NCBI GenBank assembly: GCA_046724655.1 | Contig: JBKOWY010000089.1 | Span: 1 to 9,851 of the forward strand | DNA: 9,851 nt | Direction: 5' to 3' | Source of the DNA: JALZAA01 sp046724655 | Lineage (GTDB): Bacteria > Actinomycetota > Acidimicrobiia > IMCC26256 > JACDBD01 | Shown here: positions 1-6,477 of the stretch, in pieces | How positions within the stretch are numbered: the first letter of the stretch is position 1 | Layout: each line of letters starts with the position of its first letter | The notes under the pieces: model-generated | Told to the model about the DNA's origin: nothing | The model's database searches: none | Seen by the model: the letters and a program-made list of their open reading frames with translations, nothing else | Position numbers and translations under genes: made by a program

Positions 1-325
1 TACGGGCACCGCCGAGTACCACGACCCGTCCGTTCGTGGCGATGACGTTGTGGCGGACGGATCCTCGGACCGTCACGTCGCCGTTGAGTGCAAACACGGA
101 GCCGTCGACGCTGCCGTTGATGCGGGCATCACCGTTGAGGAGGACGACGTCGCCGACCATCTCGTCTTGCGCGACGACCACTCGTCCCGTGATGACCACC
201 TGCGTGTCGTCCCGGTCCCGGGGCTGGGTCCCGACCGGTGCGGCAACGCCAGGAGCGGCAAAGAGGAACGGCGTGGCGAGGAGCACGCCCAGGGCGAACG
301 CGACACCCACGCGTCGGCGGGTCAC
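1..325 (-). CDS. Exported bactofilin-like repeat protein, 3' end cut by window
   Basis: Reading the minus strand from a GTG at 325 gives 108 residues before the window ends. The first ~31 residues are a Sec signal peptide: MTRRR, then a hydrophobic core (VGVAFALGVLLATPFLFAA) and a probable cut near GVA/AP. After a short charged linker comes a repetitive pattern of V-rich strands separated by NG or GG turns (GDVVLLNGDARING, GSVFALNGDVTVRG, HNVIATNGRVVVLGG). This is the look of the short right-handed beta-helix of bactofilin/polymer-forming proteins (PF04519 type). Family assignment is inference from this repeat pattern. A signal peptide is unusual for cytosolic bactofilins, so it may act outside the membrane. 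It starts 45 nt after the stop of the upstream SDR gene on the same strand and is probably cotranscribed. The start is uncertain because no ribosome binding site is close; an AGGCG lies ~35 nt upstream. An in-frame TGA at the SDR stop rules out a longer N-terminus. Confidence 0.68.
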   Translation of the reverse strand, partial: MTRRRVGVAFALGVLLATPFLFAAPGVAAPVGTQPRDRDDTQVVITGRVVVAQDEMVGDVVLLNGDARINGSVDGSVFALNGDVTVRGSVRHNVIATNGRVVVLGGAR

Positions 326-370
326 GCTGTGCGGGTACCCCGTCGCGGTGAACGTGAAACGGCGCCTCCG

Positions 371-1336
371 TCACCCGATGGCTGGGGGCGTGTCGGCGAG
401 GCCCCGCCGGAAGCCATCGCGCCAGCTCGGGTAGATCAGCTGCCAGCCGAGCTCCCGCTTCGCGTTCGTGTTGGAGGCACCGCGAATCTGGGTGAACAGC
501 GAGACGCCGGGTTCGCCGGCCACCAGTCGCCCGAGCCAGACCGGCACGCGCCATGGGCGGTTCGCTCCCAGCATTTCGGCGAGCTCGGGGAGCCAAACCG
601 ACACGGGGGCGGGGTCGTCGTCGGCGACGTTGTAGACACCCGGTGCTCCGTGATCCATTGCCAGCATCGTGGCCGCGGCAGCGTCGTCGTAGTGGATGAA
701 AGACCAGACGCCGGCGCCGTCGCCGATGATCGGGAGCCTGCGCTTACGCACCTGGTTGACGATGCTGCCTTGTTCGGCGAACTGCGCGCTTCCCGGCCCG
801 TAGAAGTTGCCGTACCGCAGCGCGATTCCCTCGATGTCGTCGGACTGGGTAACCGCAGACTCCAGGTAACGGATCGCGGCAAGCGTGCGCGACATGCGCG
901 AGGGCGGGCTCGGGTCTAACGGATCGTCCTCCGTTTTCACCGAGCCTCCGGTCCGCTCATAGTTCCAGTTGCCGAAGCTCTGGGCGATGAAGCGCCGTGC
1001 GCCGGCGGTACGTGCGGCGTCGAGCAGAGAGTCGAGACCTTCAGTGCGCAGGCGGTTGGTGAGCGCGAACTCGTCGTCGAACTTCCTGAAGCTCTTGACA
1101 CCCGTCAGCCCGGTCATCTCATGGATCACGACTTCCGGTTCCGCGCCCAACACTGCTCGCATGACGGCGGTCCGGTCGAGCCCGTCCGCCACGACGGGCT
1201 CCGCGCCGAGCTCTCGCACCTTTCGTGTCGCCTCGGGATTGCGTGTCATGCCCACGACCTCGTGTCCGTTGGCGGCGAGGATCGGCACCAAGCGCCGGCC
1301 GAGGGCTCCGCTCGCACCCGCGACGAACACCTTCAT
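371..1336 (-). CDS. NAD(P)-dependent epimerase/dehydratase-like extended SDR (atypical active site)
   Basis: This 321-residue protein has the extended SDR layout. It carries an N-terminal nucleotide-binding GASGALG at residues 7-13, an RYGNFYGPG segment at 174-182, a SFIHYDDAA segment at 212-220 (the WxFVHVDD block of the family), GVYNVADD at 233-240 and a C-terminal TNAKRELGW at 290-298. Ser120 sits where the catalytic Ser/Thr is expected. The usual YxxxK pair is not visible: counting back from E159, the matching stretch reads TLAAI. It may therefore be a reductase or isomerase with altered chemistry, or a non-catalytic NAD(P)-binding protein. The substrate cannot be told. The ATG at 1336 is preferred over an upstream in-frame ATG at 1375, because a GGGAGG lies ~8 nt before it and the Rossmann strand (MKVFVAGASG) starts right there. 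The exported bactofilin-like gene follows at 45 nt. The classical SDR diverges from its start. Confidence 0.88.
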   Translation of the reverse strand: MKVFVAGASGALGRRLVPILAANGHEVVGMTRNPEATRKVRELGAEPVVADGLDRTAVMRAVLGAEPEVVIHEMTGLTGVKSFRKFDDEFALTNRLRTEGLDSLLDAARTAGARRFIAQSFGNWNYERTGGSVKTEDDPLDPSPPSRMSRTLAAIRYLESAVTQSDDIEGIALRYGNFYGPGSAQFAEQGSIVNQVRKRRLPIIGDGAGVWSFIHYDDAAAATMLAMDHGAPGVYNVADDDPAPVSVWLPELAEMLGANRPWRVPVWLGRLVAGEPGVSLFTQIRGASNTNAKRELGWQLIYPSWRDGFRRGLADTPPAIG

Positions 1337-1410
1337 CTCCGCCTCCCCGGGTCCTCGACAACGATGCCCCGGCACCCCGTCCCGTCCACGAAACCCTCGG
1401 CGCCGTCAGG

Positions 1411-1427
1411 GCTAGGGTCCACGGAAA
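1411..1427 (+). promoter_or_regulatory. Candidate -10 box for a leaderless SDR transcript
   Basis: TAGGGT at 1413-1418 fits the actinobacterial TANNNT -10 pattern. It ends 8 nt before the ATG at 1427, so transcription would begin at or next to the start codon. There is no convincing Shine-Dalgarno sequence before that ATG, which agrees with a leaderless mRNA. No clear -35 box was found. Confidence 0.35.
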
Positions 1428-2353
1428 TGGATTCGTTTGCGAATCGCTTGGCCGTGCTAACGGGAGGCGGTACCGGGATGGGCCGTGAGCTGGTGATCCA
1501 GCTGGCGGCGGAGGGCTGCTCGGTGGCGACCTGCGACGTCATCGTCGAGCACATGGAAGAGACGGCGGTCCGGGCCGGCAAGGACGCACCGGCGGGCGTC
1601 CGGATCACGACGCATCTGGCCGACGTATCTGACGAGGCGCAGATGATGCACTTCCGCGACGAGGTCGTGGCGCAGCACGAGACCGACCACGTCGATCTGT
1701 TGTTCAACAACGCCGGCGTCGGTGGAGGGAACAGCTTCCTCACCGGTCAACGCGACGCGTGGGACAAGACCTTCGCCGTCTGCTGGGGCGGCGTCTACAA
1801 CAGCATGCGCGCCTTCGCCGACCTGGTGGTAGCGAGCGACGACGGGTACGTCGTCAACACGAGCAGCGTGAACGGGTTCTGGGCGTCGCTCGGGCCGGGC
1901 ATCCCGCACACGGCCTACAGCGCGGCGAAGTTCGCGGTGAAGGGGTTCACCGAGGCGCTGATGGAGGACTTCCGGGTCAACGCGCCCCACGTGAAGGTCG
2001 CCCTGGTGATGCCCGGCCACATTGGCACCGACATCGTCCTCAACAGCCGCGAGCTCCTCGGGATCGACTTCGACCAAGCACGCACGCAGATGGAGCGTCG
2101 CGGTATCGCCACCGACGGGCTCTCGGACGACGACATCCAGAACCTAATGAAGATGTTCGGCGAGATGTTCCGCGACAGCGCCCCCGTCTCGGCCGCGCAG
2201 GCTGCGACGATCATCCTCGACGGGGTCCGCGCCGGGAAGTGGCGGATCCTCGTCGGTGACGACGCCCACGCGCTCGACCAAGCGGTACGAGCAGACCCCG
2301 AAAACGCCTACGGCGAGCACGGGCTCAGTCTCGACACCATCACCGGACAGTGA
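1427..2353 (+). CDS. Classical SDR-family NAD(P)-dependent oxidoreductase
   Basis: This is a 308-residue short-chain dehydrogenase/reductase that should oxidise or reduce an alcohol/ketone pair with NAD(P). Visible landmarks are the cofactor glycine motif TGGGTGMG (12-19), NNAG (94-97), the catalytic serine in NTSSVNG (146/147), and the Tyr-Lys pair in YSAAK (Y164, K168). PGHIGTD (197-203) corresponds to the PG motif after the active site. The ~60 residues past the core (205 onward) are longer than in minimal 250-residue SDRs and may form a substrate lid; they include the motif ILVGDDAHALDQAVRADPE. The ATG at 1427 is chosen because the protein then starts directly before the first Rossmann strand; the open frame extends upstream but overlaps the divergent gene. 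It lies 90 bp from the divergent atypical SDR and ahead of a stem-loop. Redox of a steroid, lipid or xenobiotic alcohol is possible given the nearby P450, but this is inference only. Confidence 0.93.
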   Translation: MDSFANRLAVLTGGGTGMGRELVIQLAAEGCSVATCDVIVEHMEETAVRAGKDAPAGVRITTHLADVSDEAQMMHFRDEVVAQHETDHVDLLFNNAGVGGGNSFLTGQRDAWDKTFAVCWGGVYNSMRAFADLVVASDDGYVVNTSSVNGFWASLGPGIPHTAYSAAKFAVKGFTEALMEDFRVNAPHVKVALVMPGHIGTDIVLNSRELLGIDFDQARTQMERRGIATDGLSDDDIQNLMKMFGEMFRDSAPVSAAQAATIILDGVRAGKWRILVGDDAHALDQAVRADPENAYGEHGLSLDTITGQ

Positions 2354-2358
2354 CCGGC

Positions 2359-2387
2359 TGCGAGCTCGCCGAGCTGCCGAGCTCGCA
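2359..2387 (+). terminator. Stem-loop after SDR gene, terminator-like
   Basis: A perfect 10-bp inverted repeat (TGCGAGCTCG / CGAGCTCGCA) flanks a 9-nt loop and begins 5 nt after the SDR stop codon. The stem is GC-rich but is not followed by a clear T run (TGATCGTCTCGTT). It could stop transcription or stabilise the mRNA end. Confidence 0.5.
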
Positions 2388-2550
2388 TGATCGTCTCGTT
2401 GCCGCACGGAGTCGAAGGTGCCGCGGTCACGGCGTCATTTCGCTTCGTCGGGTCAGCGGCGTTCCCGGGGTCCGCTCATGGTGAGCACGGCGAGGACGAC
2501 AAGGACGTGGCGCTTCCTTGCGCGTTCTCCTCTCCCAAGGGCAACATTCG

Positions 2551-2796
2551 ATGACGCCTATGAGCAAGGACTCGTCGAGCAGGGAGTGGGTCGTAGGACT
2601 CATCACTGCAACCGCGATCGTGATAGCGGCACTCATCACGGGTTTCTTCACATTGATCGATCGTGATGGCGGCGATGACGGGCCGTCCACCACGACAACG
2701 GCGACAACGCCGGCGCAGAACCTTCCACGGGGCACAACGTCGCCCTCGACCGCGGCCACCACGACAACGACGACGCGATCGACGACGGTCGGCTGA
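2551..2796 (+). CDS. Small single-pass membrane protein with Thr-rich tail
   Basis: This 81-residue ORF has a short polar N-terminus, one strongly hydrophobic helix at residues 13-36 (WVVGLITATAIVIAALITGFFTLI), an acidic DRDGGDDG stretch, then a low-complexity tail in which 17 of the last 35 residues are Thr. The topology suggests a membrane-anchored peptide with a flexible, possibly glycosylated outer tail, as seen in many actinobacterial envelope proteins. No family is recognised. The start at 2551 has AAGGG nine nt upstream; a second ATG at 2560 is possible. The Thr tail is encoded by ACN-rich DNA containing a 14-bp direct repeat (2687-2700 and 2756-2769), so tail length may vary between strains. 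The gene stands alone: 197 bp after the SDR and 240 bp before the phosphatase upstream ORF. The reverse strand is also open here, but it reads as Val/Arg-rich low-complexity sequence. Confidence 0.6.
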   Translation: MTPMSKDSSSREWVVGLITATAIVIAALITGFFTLIDRDGGDDGPSTTTTATTPAQNLPRGTTSPSTAATTTTTTRSTTVG

Positions 2797-2973
2797 GCGA
2801 AAACGGAGTCCCAGTTCGTCGACACCCTTCCTCGACGGTGTCTGTAATCGGCGGTTCAACCTGCCGAATCTCGTGGAACATTTCGGGTGGCTCAAAAGCC
2901 TGGCAATCGACCTTTGCCGGGTCATAACGGTCAGTTGTGCGTCGTGCTGCATCGGACAGAGCTGCCTGTCGCT

Positions 2974-2998
2974 GGTTAAGATTCGGTCGAACGGGTCG
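2974..2998 (+). promoter_or_regulatory. Weak SigF/SigB-like promoter candidate before phosphatase
   Basis: GGTTA, a 14-nt spacer, then GGGTCG resembles the GTTT-N15/16-GGGTA pattern of actinobacterial stress sigma factors. The spacer is short and both boxes have mismatches. It lies ~39 nt before the upstream ORF of the phosphatase. This is inference from a loose match. Confidence 0.22.
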
Positions 2999-3036
2999 AG
3001 GGCAGCCGACGATCAGCTAGGCGAGGAACGCTCACG

Positions 3037-3093
3037 ATGGCGACAGCCCAGCCGATCGCCGGCAGAGGCCTCGACACCCCAGGTCCGTCGTGA
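3037..3093 (+). CDS. Possible 18-codon upstream ORF coupled to phosphatase
   Basis: An ATG with a good ribosome binding site (GAGGAA, 8 nt spacing) opens an 18-codon ORF, MATAQPIAGRGLDTPGPS. Its TGA overlaps the GTG start of the phosphatase in the classic GTGA arrangement. The phosphatase GTG itself has only a weak AGG six nt upstream, so its translation may depend on ribosomes finishing this ORF. The peptide is rich in Pro and Gly and matches no family I know. It may serve only as a translation coupler. A one-base sequence error that fuses it to the phosphatase is an alternative. Confidence 0.4.
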   Translation: MATAQPIAGRGLDTPGPS

Positions 3094-4352
3094 GGGTGCT
3101 GTCGCGCGTGCGACGCGCCAGCAACGGAGAGCCGCTGGAAGGCGCCGAGCAGCTCCGGCGGATTCAGGCCGTTTCCGACGCCGCGCTCGCTCACCTGAAC
3201 CTCGACGACCTCCTCCCCGCGCTTCTGGAGCGCGTGTGCGAAACCCTCGAGGTCGACACGGCGGCCATTCTCTTGCTTGATCGCGATTCGCAGGAGCTCG
3301 TCGCGACGGCGGCCAAAGGCATCGAGGAAGAGGTCCGTAACGGAGTTCGAATCCCGCTCGGCAAGGGCTTCGCCGGGCGGATCGCCGAAGAGGGACGCGC
3401 CGTGATCCTCGAGCAGGTGGACCACACGAAGGTGCTCAACCCCATACTCCTGGACAAGGGCATTCGTTCGCTGCTTGGCGTCCCGCTGATCGCGGACGGC
3501 GCCACCGTCGGAGTCCTCCACGTCGGCACCTTGGATTCCCGCTCGTTCACGAACCACGATGCCGCGCTCTTGCAGCTCGTCGCCGACCGGATTGCGCTGG
3601 CGATCAGCACCGCGCTCGTCAAACGAGAGAATGTCGCTGCGAAGACGCTCCAACGCAGCCTGCTTCCGCTGCGACCGCCCGTAATTCCCGGGATGGAGGT
3701 CGCGTCCCGCTACATACCTGGTCACGCCGGCGTCGTCGGGGGCGATTGGTTCGACATCTTCCCGCTTCCCACAGGCCACGTCGCCGCCGCGATTGGTGAC
3801 GTCGTCGGGCACGGACTGCGTTCCGCGGTTGTGATGGGCCGTATTCGAAACGCCCTGCGCGCCTATGCGCTTGACTCGAACGACCCCGCCGCTGTGCTGG
3901 CTCGTCTCGACGACATGGTGTGCCACTTCGAGCCTGACGAGATGGCCACCGTGTTGTATGCCGTCTTTGACCCCAACCTGGACCACATGATCCTGTCGAG
4001 CGCCGGACACCCCGGCCCCGTGATCGCATCGCCCGGGCAAAGGCAAGCATGTTCCATCCCCGTATGCGCCGACCCGCCGATCGGCAGTGGTTTGAGCACA
4101 TCACGCCGTGCGAACCGCATCGACGTACCGCCCGGGTCGACCGTCTATCTGTTCACCGATGGAGTAGTTGAGCGTCGCGGCGCACCGGTGGACGAGGGAG
4201 TCGACCGCTTCTGCAGTGCGGCGACAACAGGGTCACCGGATCGGAGTTGCTCGAAGATCGTGGCCGAGCTCCTGGACGACGGCGCTCCCGCTGACGATTT
4301 CGCTCTCCTAGCGCTCCGGCGTCCAGACCCGGGGAACGATCAGCCGGCATAA
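3090..4352 (+). CDS. GAF-domain SpoIIE/PP2C serine phosphatase (RsbU-type)
   Basis: This 420-residue protein is a sensor-coupled serine phosphatase. Residues ~21-34 form a short helical lead, ~35-178 a GAF domain (e.g. LGKGFAGRIAEEGRAVI and LGVPLIADGATVGVLHVG), then comes the linker motif LQRSLLP at 187-193 that regularly joins such sensors to the phosphatase. The PPM/SpoIIE domain (~200-410) keeps its metal sites: D219 in VGGDWFD, D237 in IGDVVGHG, D357 in LFTDGVVER, and D402/D403 in DDFALLAL. It is therefore probably active. Members of this family dephosphorylate anti-anti-sigma (STAS) proteins and so release sigma factors through partner switching; the GAF ligand is unknown. No transmembrane helix is present, so it should be cytosolic. 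No STAS protein or anti-sigma kinase is encoded nearby, so the partner lies elsewhere. The GTG at 3090 overlaps the stop of an 18-codon ORF. The gene converges on the P450 with 3 bp between stops. Confidence 0.93.
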   Translation: MRVLSRVRRASNGEPLEGAEQLRRIQAVSDAALAHLNLDDLLPALLERVCETLEVDTAAILLLDRDSQELVATAAKGIEEEVRNGVRIPLGKGFAGRIAEEGRAVILEQVDHTKVLNPILLDKGIRSLLGVPLIADGATVGVLHVGTLDSRSFTNHDAALLQLVADRIALAISTALVKRENVAAKTLQRSLLPLRPPVIPGMEVASRYIPGHAGVVGGDWFDIFPLPTGHVAAAIGDVVGHGLRSAVVMGRIRNALRAYALDSNDPAAVLARLDDMVCHFEPDEMATVLYAVFDPNLDHMILSSAGHPGPVIASPGQRQACSIPVCADPPIGSGLSTSRRANRIDVPPGSTVYLFTDGVVERRGAPVDEGVDRFCSAATTGSPDRSCSKIVAELLDDGAPADDFALLALRRPDPGNDQPA

Positions 4353-4355
4353 ACC

Positions 4356-5576
4356 TCAGTCGGGTACGAGGATCCGCACGGGGACGCTGCGGGGGCCGCG
4401 GACCTGTCCGGCCGACCACGTGACCTCGCCAGGGTCGGCGAGCTCGAAATCCGGGTAGCGCTGCATCCACTCTTCGAGGGCGACGCGCAGCTCCATGCGG
4501 GCAAGATGCGAACCGAGGCAACGATGGATGCCAAGCCCGAACGCGGCGTGGCGGTTCTCGGTCCGGTCAAGGAGCACCTCGTCGGCGTCGGGGAAGACCT
4601 CCGGGTCTCGGTTCGCCGCCGGGAAGGGCAGCAACACCCAGTCGCCTTCCTTCATGGGACAGCCCTGGAACTCGAAGTCCTTCGCTACCAGGCGCGCCAT
4701 CGTCACGGGCGCGAGCGCGCGCAGGAACTCCTCGACTGCGGTGTCCATGAGACCCGGCTCGCGCGCGAGACGCTGGCGGTCCTCCGGGCGCTGCGCGAGG
4801 TGCCAGAGCGAAGCCCCGATCGCCGACCACGTCGTGTCGATGCCGGCGATCATCAGCAGGACCATCGTGCCGCGCACGTGGTCAGGATCGAGCTTGTTGC
4901 CGTCGAGCTCTGCGTCGAGCAAGAACGACGTCAGATCGTCCTGCGGCTCGGCGAGGTGCTCGGCGATGCGGGCGTCCATATAGGCGTCGAGTTCGCCCTC
5001 CTCCTGCTGCGCCTGTCGCTCCTCGGCGGTGGCGTCGACGTCCTCGAGCACCATGCGAATGAAACGGCGGAAGATCTCGGCGTCTTCCTGCGGGAAGCCC
5101 AGCATCCTCACGATCACCCGGAGCGGGATGTGTTGGGCGTAGTCGACCGCGGCGTCGAGCTCGGTCTTGCCCGCTACCGCGTCGAGAAGCTCCTCGCACA
5201 GCGCCCGTGTGAACGGTTCGAGCTGGGCGATGCGCTTGGCCGAGAATGCCGGCAGCAACAACCGCCGCGCCATCGAGTGGAAGGGCGGGTCGGACGTGAT
5301 GGGCGGCGCGAGACCGATCGGTGCCGGAGGGTCATCCGGCCCCGGGCGTACCTCGCTGACCACGACCGACCGTGAGGTGAAGTGCTCGGTGTCGTAGGCG
5401 ATCGCGGCGACATCGTCGTGGCGGACGGGGAGCCAGGTGCCGCCATAGCGATCGCTGCGGGCAACCGGGCACCGGGCGCGCAGCTCGTCCCAGATCGGGA
5501 ATGGATTCGCTACCCACTGCGGATCGGTGTGGTCGAAGTCGGTCGCCCAGTCACTGACGGGAGGATGCTGCACCAC
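4356..5576 (-). CDS. Cytochrome P450 monooxygenase
   Basis: This is a complete 406-residue soluble bacterial P450. It shows the C-helix HxxxR (H100-R104), the I-helix oxygen-activation motif AGIDTT at 244-249, the K-helix ExxR (E283-R286), and the heme loop FGLGIHRCLG at 346-355 with Cys353 as the thiolate ligand. It would hydroxylate or otherwise oxidise an organic substrate using electrons from a ferredoxin. The family number and substrate cannot be assigned by eye; the general build (short, no membrane anchor) resembles actinobacterial P450s acting on terpenes, steroids or lipids. The GTG at 5576 is chosen because it follows a strong GGAGG at 5 nt; a second GTG at 5573 is possible. It overlaps the end of the ferredoxin gene by 26 nt, so translational coupling and a shared function are very likely. 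No ferredoxin reductase gene is in the window. Confidence 0.96.
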   Translation of the reverse strand: MVQHPPVSDWATDFDHTDPQWVANPFPIWDELRARCPVARSDRYGGTWLPVRHDDVAAIAYDTEHFTSRSVVVSEVRPGPDDPPAPIGLAPPITSDPPFHSMARRLLLPAFSAKRIAQLEPFTRALCEELLDAVAGKTELDAAVDYAQHIPLRVIVRMLGFPQEDAEIFRRFIRMVLEDVDATAEERQAQQEEGELDAYMDARIAEHLAEPQDDLTSFLLDAELDGNKLDPDHVRGTMVLLMIAGIDTTWSAIGASLWHLAQRPEDRQRLAREPGLMDTAVEEFLRALAPVTMARLVAKDFEFQGCPMKEGDWVLLPFPAANRDPEVFPDADEVLLDRTENRHAAFGLGIHRCLGSHLARMELRVALEEWMQRYPDFELADPGEVTWSAGQVRGPRSVPVRILVPD

Positions 5577-5778
5577 CGTCGCCTCCCTCCGCGATCGAGA
5601 TGGCGTACTCGGGACAGTTCGCCACGGCCAGCCGAGCCTTGTCCTCGAGGTCTTCGGGCACGACGCCGTCGTTCACTTCGGACGAAAAGCCGTAGTCGTC
5701 GATCTCGAACAGCTCGGGTGCCAGCGCATAGCAGCGGTTATGGCCCTGACACTTTTCGGGGTCGACATGCACACGCAT
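5551..5778 (-). CDS. P450-associated ferredoxin with CXXHXXC...CP cluster motif
   Basis: This 75-residue protein has the layout of single-cluster [3Fe-4S]/[4Fe-4S] ferredoxins that feed actinobacterial P450s: MRVHVDPEKC, then C10-QGH-NR-C16 and C55-P56. The central position of the first motif, which is Cys in canonical four-ligand proteins, is His13. Related mycobacterial P450 ferredoxins are known to vary at this position, including His, and mostly carry a [3Fe-4S] cluster, sometimes with altered redox potential. The segment APELFEIDDYGFSSE is typical of the family. The acidic surface (many D/E) fits docking to a P450. The last ~10 residues are a Gly/Ser-rich tail encoded within the overlap with the P450 start. 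The ATG at 5778 has GGGGGAAG a few nt upstream. It is the first gene of a two-gene operon. Confidence 0.94.
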   Translation of the reverse strand: MRVHVDPEKCQGHNRCYALAPELFEIDDYGFSSEVNDGVVPEDLEDKARLAVANCPEYAISIAEGGDGGAASSRQ

Positions 5779-5877
5779 GGGCTTCCCCCAATCAGTACGA
5801 CCAAACTAGTCCTGCCTTCGACCGCTGGGGTCTTCTGCGCATCAGGCACGAGTGTCCGGGCTGCGCCCCTGACCCTC

Positions 5878-6285
5878 TCAGCTCCCCGGGCACGCGCCGC
5901 CTGACACGTCGATGTCATCGCCGGACTCCGGCAGTGTGACGCAGGCGTTCTCATCGCCCACGTTCACCTGGACATACCCGTCGTCGTCGCGGCCGTCGCC
6001 GTCGTCATCGGCGATCCCACTGATTTCCGGATCGCCCGGCAAATCCTCGGCCGCCGCCCGGAGCGCCTCGACGTTCCGTAGACCCCCGGCGGCATCCTCG
6101 GTGTCCTGGGTCTTGAGCGAAGCACGGAAAGCCTCCGCGGTCGCGCGGGCACCCGCTTCCCCGGCCTTCTCCTTCACGTCTTCGACTGCCTTTTCGGCTT
6201 TGTCCCGCGAATCGTCGTCACACGCGCCACCGGATATCAGTCCGACGGCCGCGAGCGCCAAGAGGCCAATGCGCGCGTACCGCAT
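5878..6285 (-). CDS. Putative lipoprotein with a DxDxDG calcium-type loop
   Basis: This 135-residue exported protein begins MRYARIGLLALAAVGLISGGAC; Cys22 is a plausible lipid-anchor site, although GGA before it is a poor lipobox and simple cleavage is possible. Residues 23-60 are a charged, Ala/Lys/Glu-rich helix (DKAEKAVEDVKEKAGEAGARATAEAF). Residues 93-101 read DDDGDGRDD, which fits DxDxDGxxD (D93, D95, D97, G98, D101), the loop used for calcium in EF-hand and thrombospondin type 3-like sequences. It is followed by GYVQVNVG and two cysteines (C115, C132) that could pair, leaving C22 free for lipid. Calcium binding is inferred. No known family is recognised. The ATG at 6285 has a strong GGAGAGGAG upstream, while the longer open frame starting at 6360 lacks one. 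It is 99 bp upstream of the ferredoxin gene on the same strand and may have its own promoter. Confidence 0.8.
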   Translation of the reverse strand: MRYARIGLLALAAVGLISGGACDDDSRDKAEKAVEDVKEKAGEAGARATAEAFRASLKTQDTEDAAGGLRNVEALRAAAEDLPGDPEISGIADDDGDGRDDDGYVQVNVGDENACVTLPESGDDIDVSGGACPGS

Positions 6286-6323
6286 ACAACTCCTCTCCCT
6301 TGCGCCGAGTCTCGCCGTCTTGG

Positions 6324-6349
6324 TGCCCCTGATGAGCGACTCGAAAACC
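6324..6349 (-). promoter_or_regulatory. Candidate SigF/SigB-like promoter of the lipoprotein gene
   Basis: On the minus strand GGTTT, 15 nt, GGGGCA resembles the stress-sigma pattern GTTT-N15/16-GGGTA. It lies ~38 nt before the ATG at 6285. This is a loose match and has not been tested. Confidence 0.27.
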
Positions 6350-6377
6350 GAATCGAGCAAACGGGGTCATAGTGGCG

Positions 6378-6393
6378 CGGGCGACGTCGCCCG
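6378..6393. promoter_or_regulatory. 16-bp perfect palindrome, possible operator
   Basis: CGGGCGACGTCGCCCG is self-complementary with no spacer. It lies in the 192-bp gap between the DUF6328 and lipoprotein genes, ~90 bp upstream of the lipoprotein start. It could bind a dimeric regulator or form a hairpin. GC-rich DNA makes such palindromes fairly common, so the function is open. Confidence 0.3.
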
Positions 6394-6477
6394 GCTCACT
6401 CACGGCGCGCGGCACGACGCAGGGAGATCCGCCCACCCAACATCGGCTCGAGCGCATGTGTGCAAACCCGCACCCCC

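Noticed and set aside
50..919. A long plus-strand open frame of 289 codons
   Set aside because: It lies antisense to the SDR and bactofilin-like genes, has shadow-type composition and no recognisable motif. The minus-strand proteins explain the region.
2388..2550. A plus-strand frame from 2418 between the SDR and the Thr-rich protein
   Set aside because: It has an Arg/Thr/Ser-rich shadow-like composition, no convincing ribosome binding site, and overlaps the better-supported membrane protein in another frame.
2821..2842. Small inverted repeat GACACC...GGTGTC after the Thr-rich protein gene
   Set aside because: The 6-bp stem with a 10-nt loop and no T run is too weak to call a terminator.
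2797..3036. A search for a gene, tRNA or small RNA in the 240-bp gap before the phosphatase
   Set aside because: No frame with coding character and no tRNA-like arms were seen; only a weak promoter-like match was kept.
2976..4046. A 356-codon minus-strand open frame inside the phosphatase gene
   Set aside because: It reads antisense to a well-supported GAF-PP2C protein and shows no domain; it is a by-product of GC-rich codon use.
4506..5375. A 289-codon plus-strand open frame inside the P450 gene
   Set aside because: The opposite strand holds all P450 signature motifs, so this frame is a shadow.
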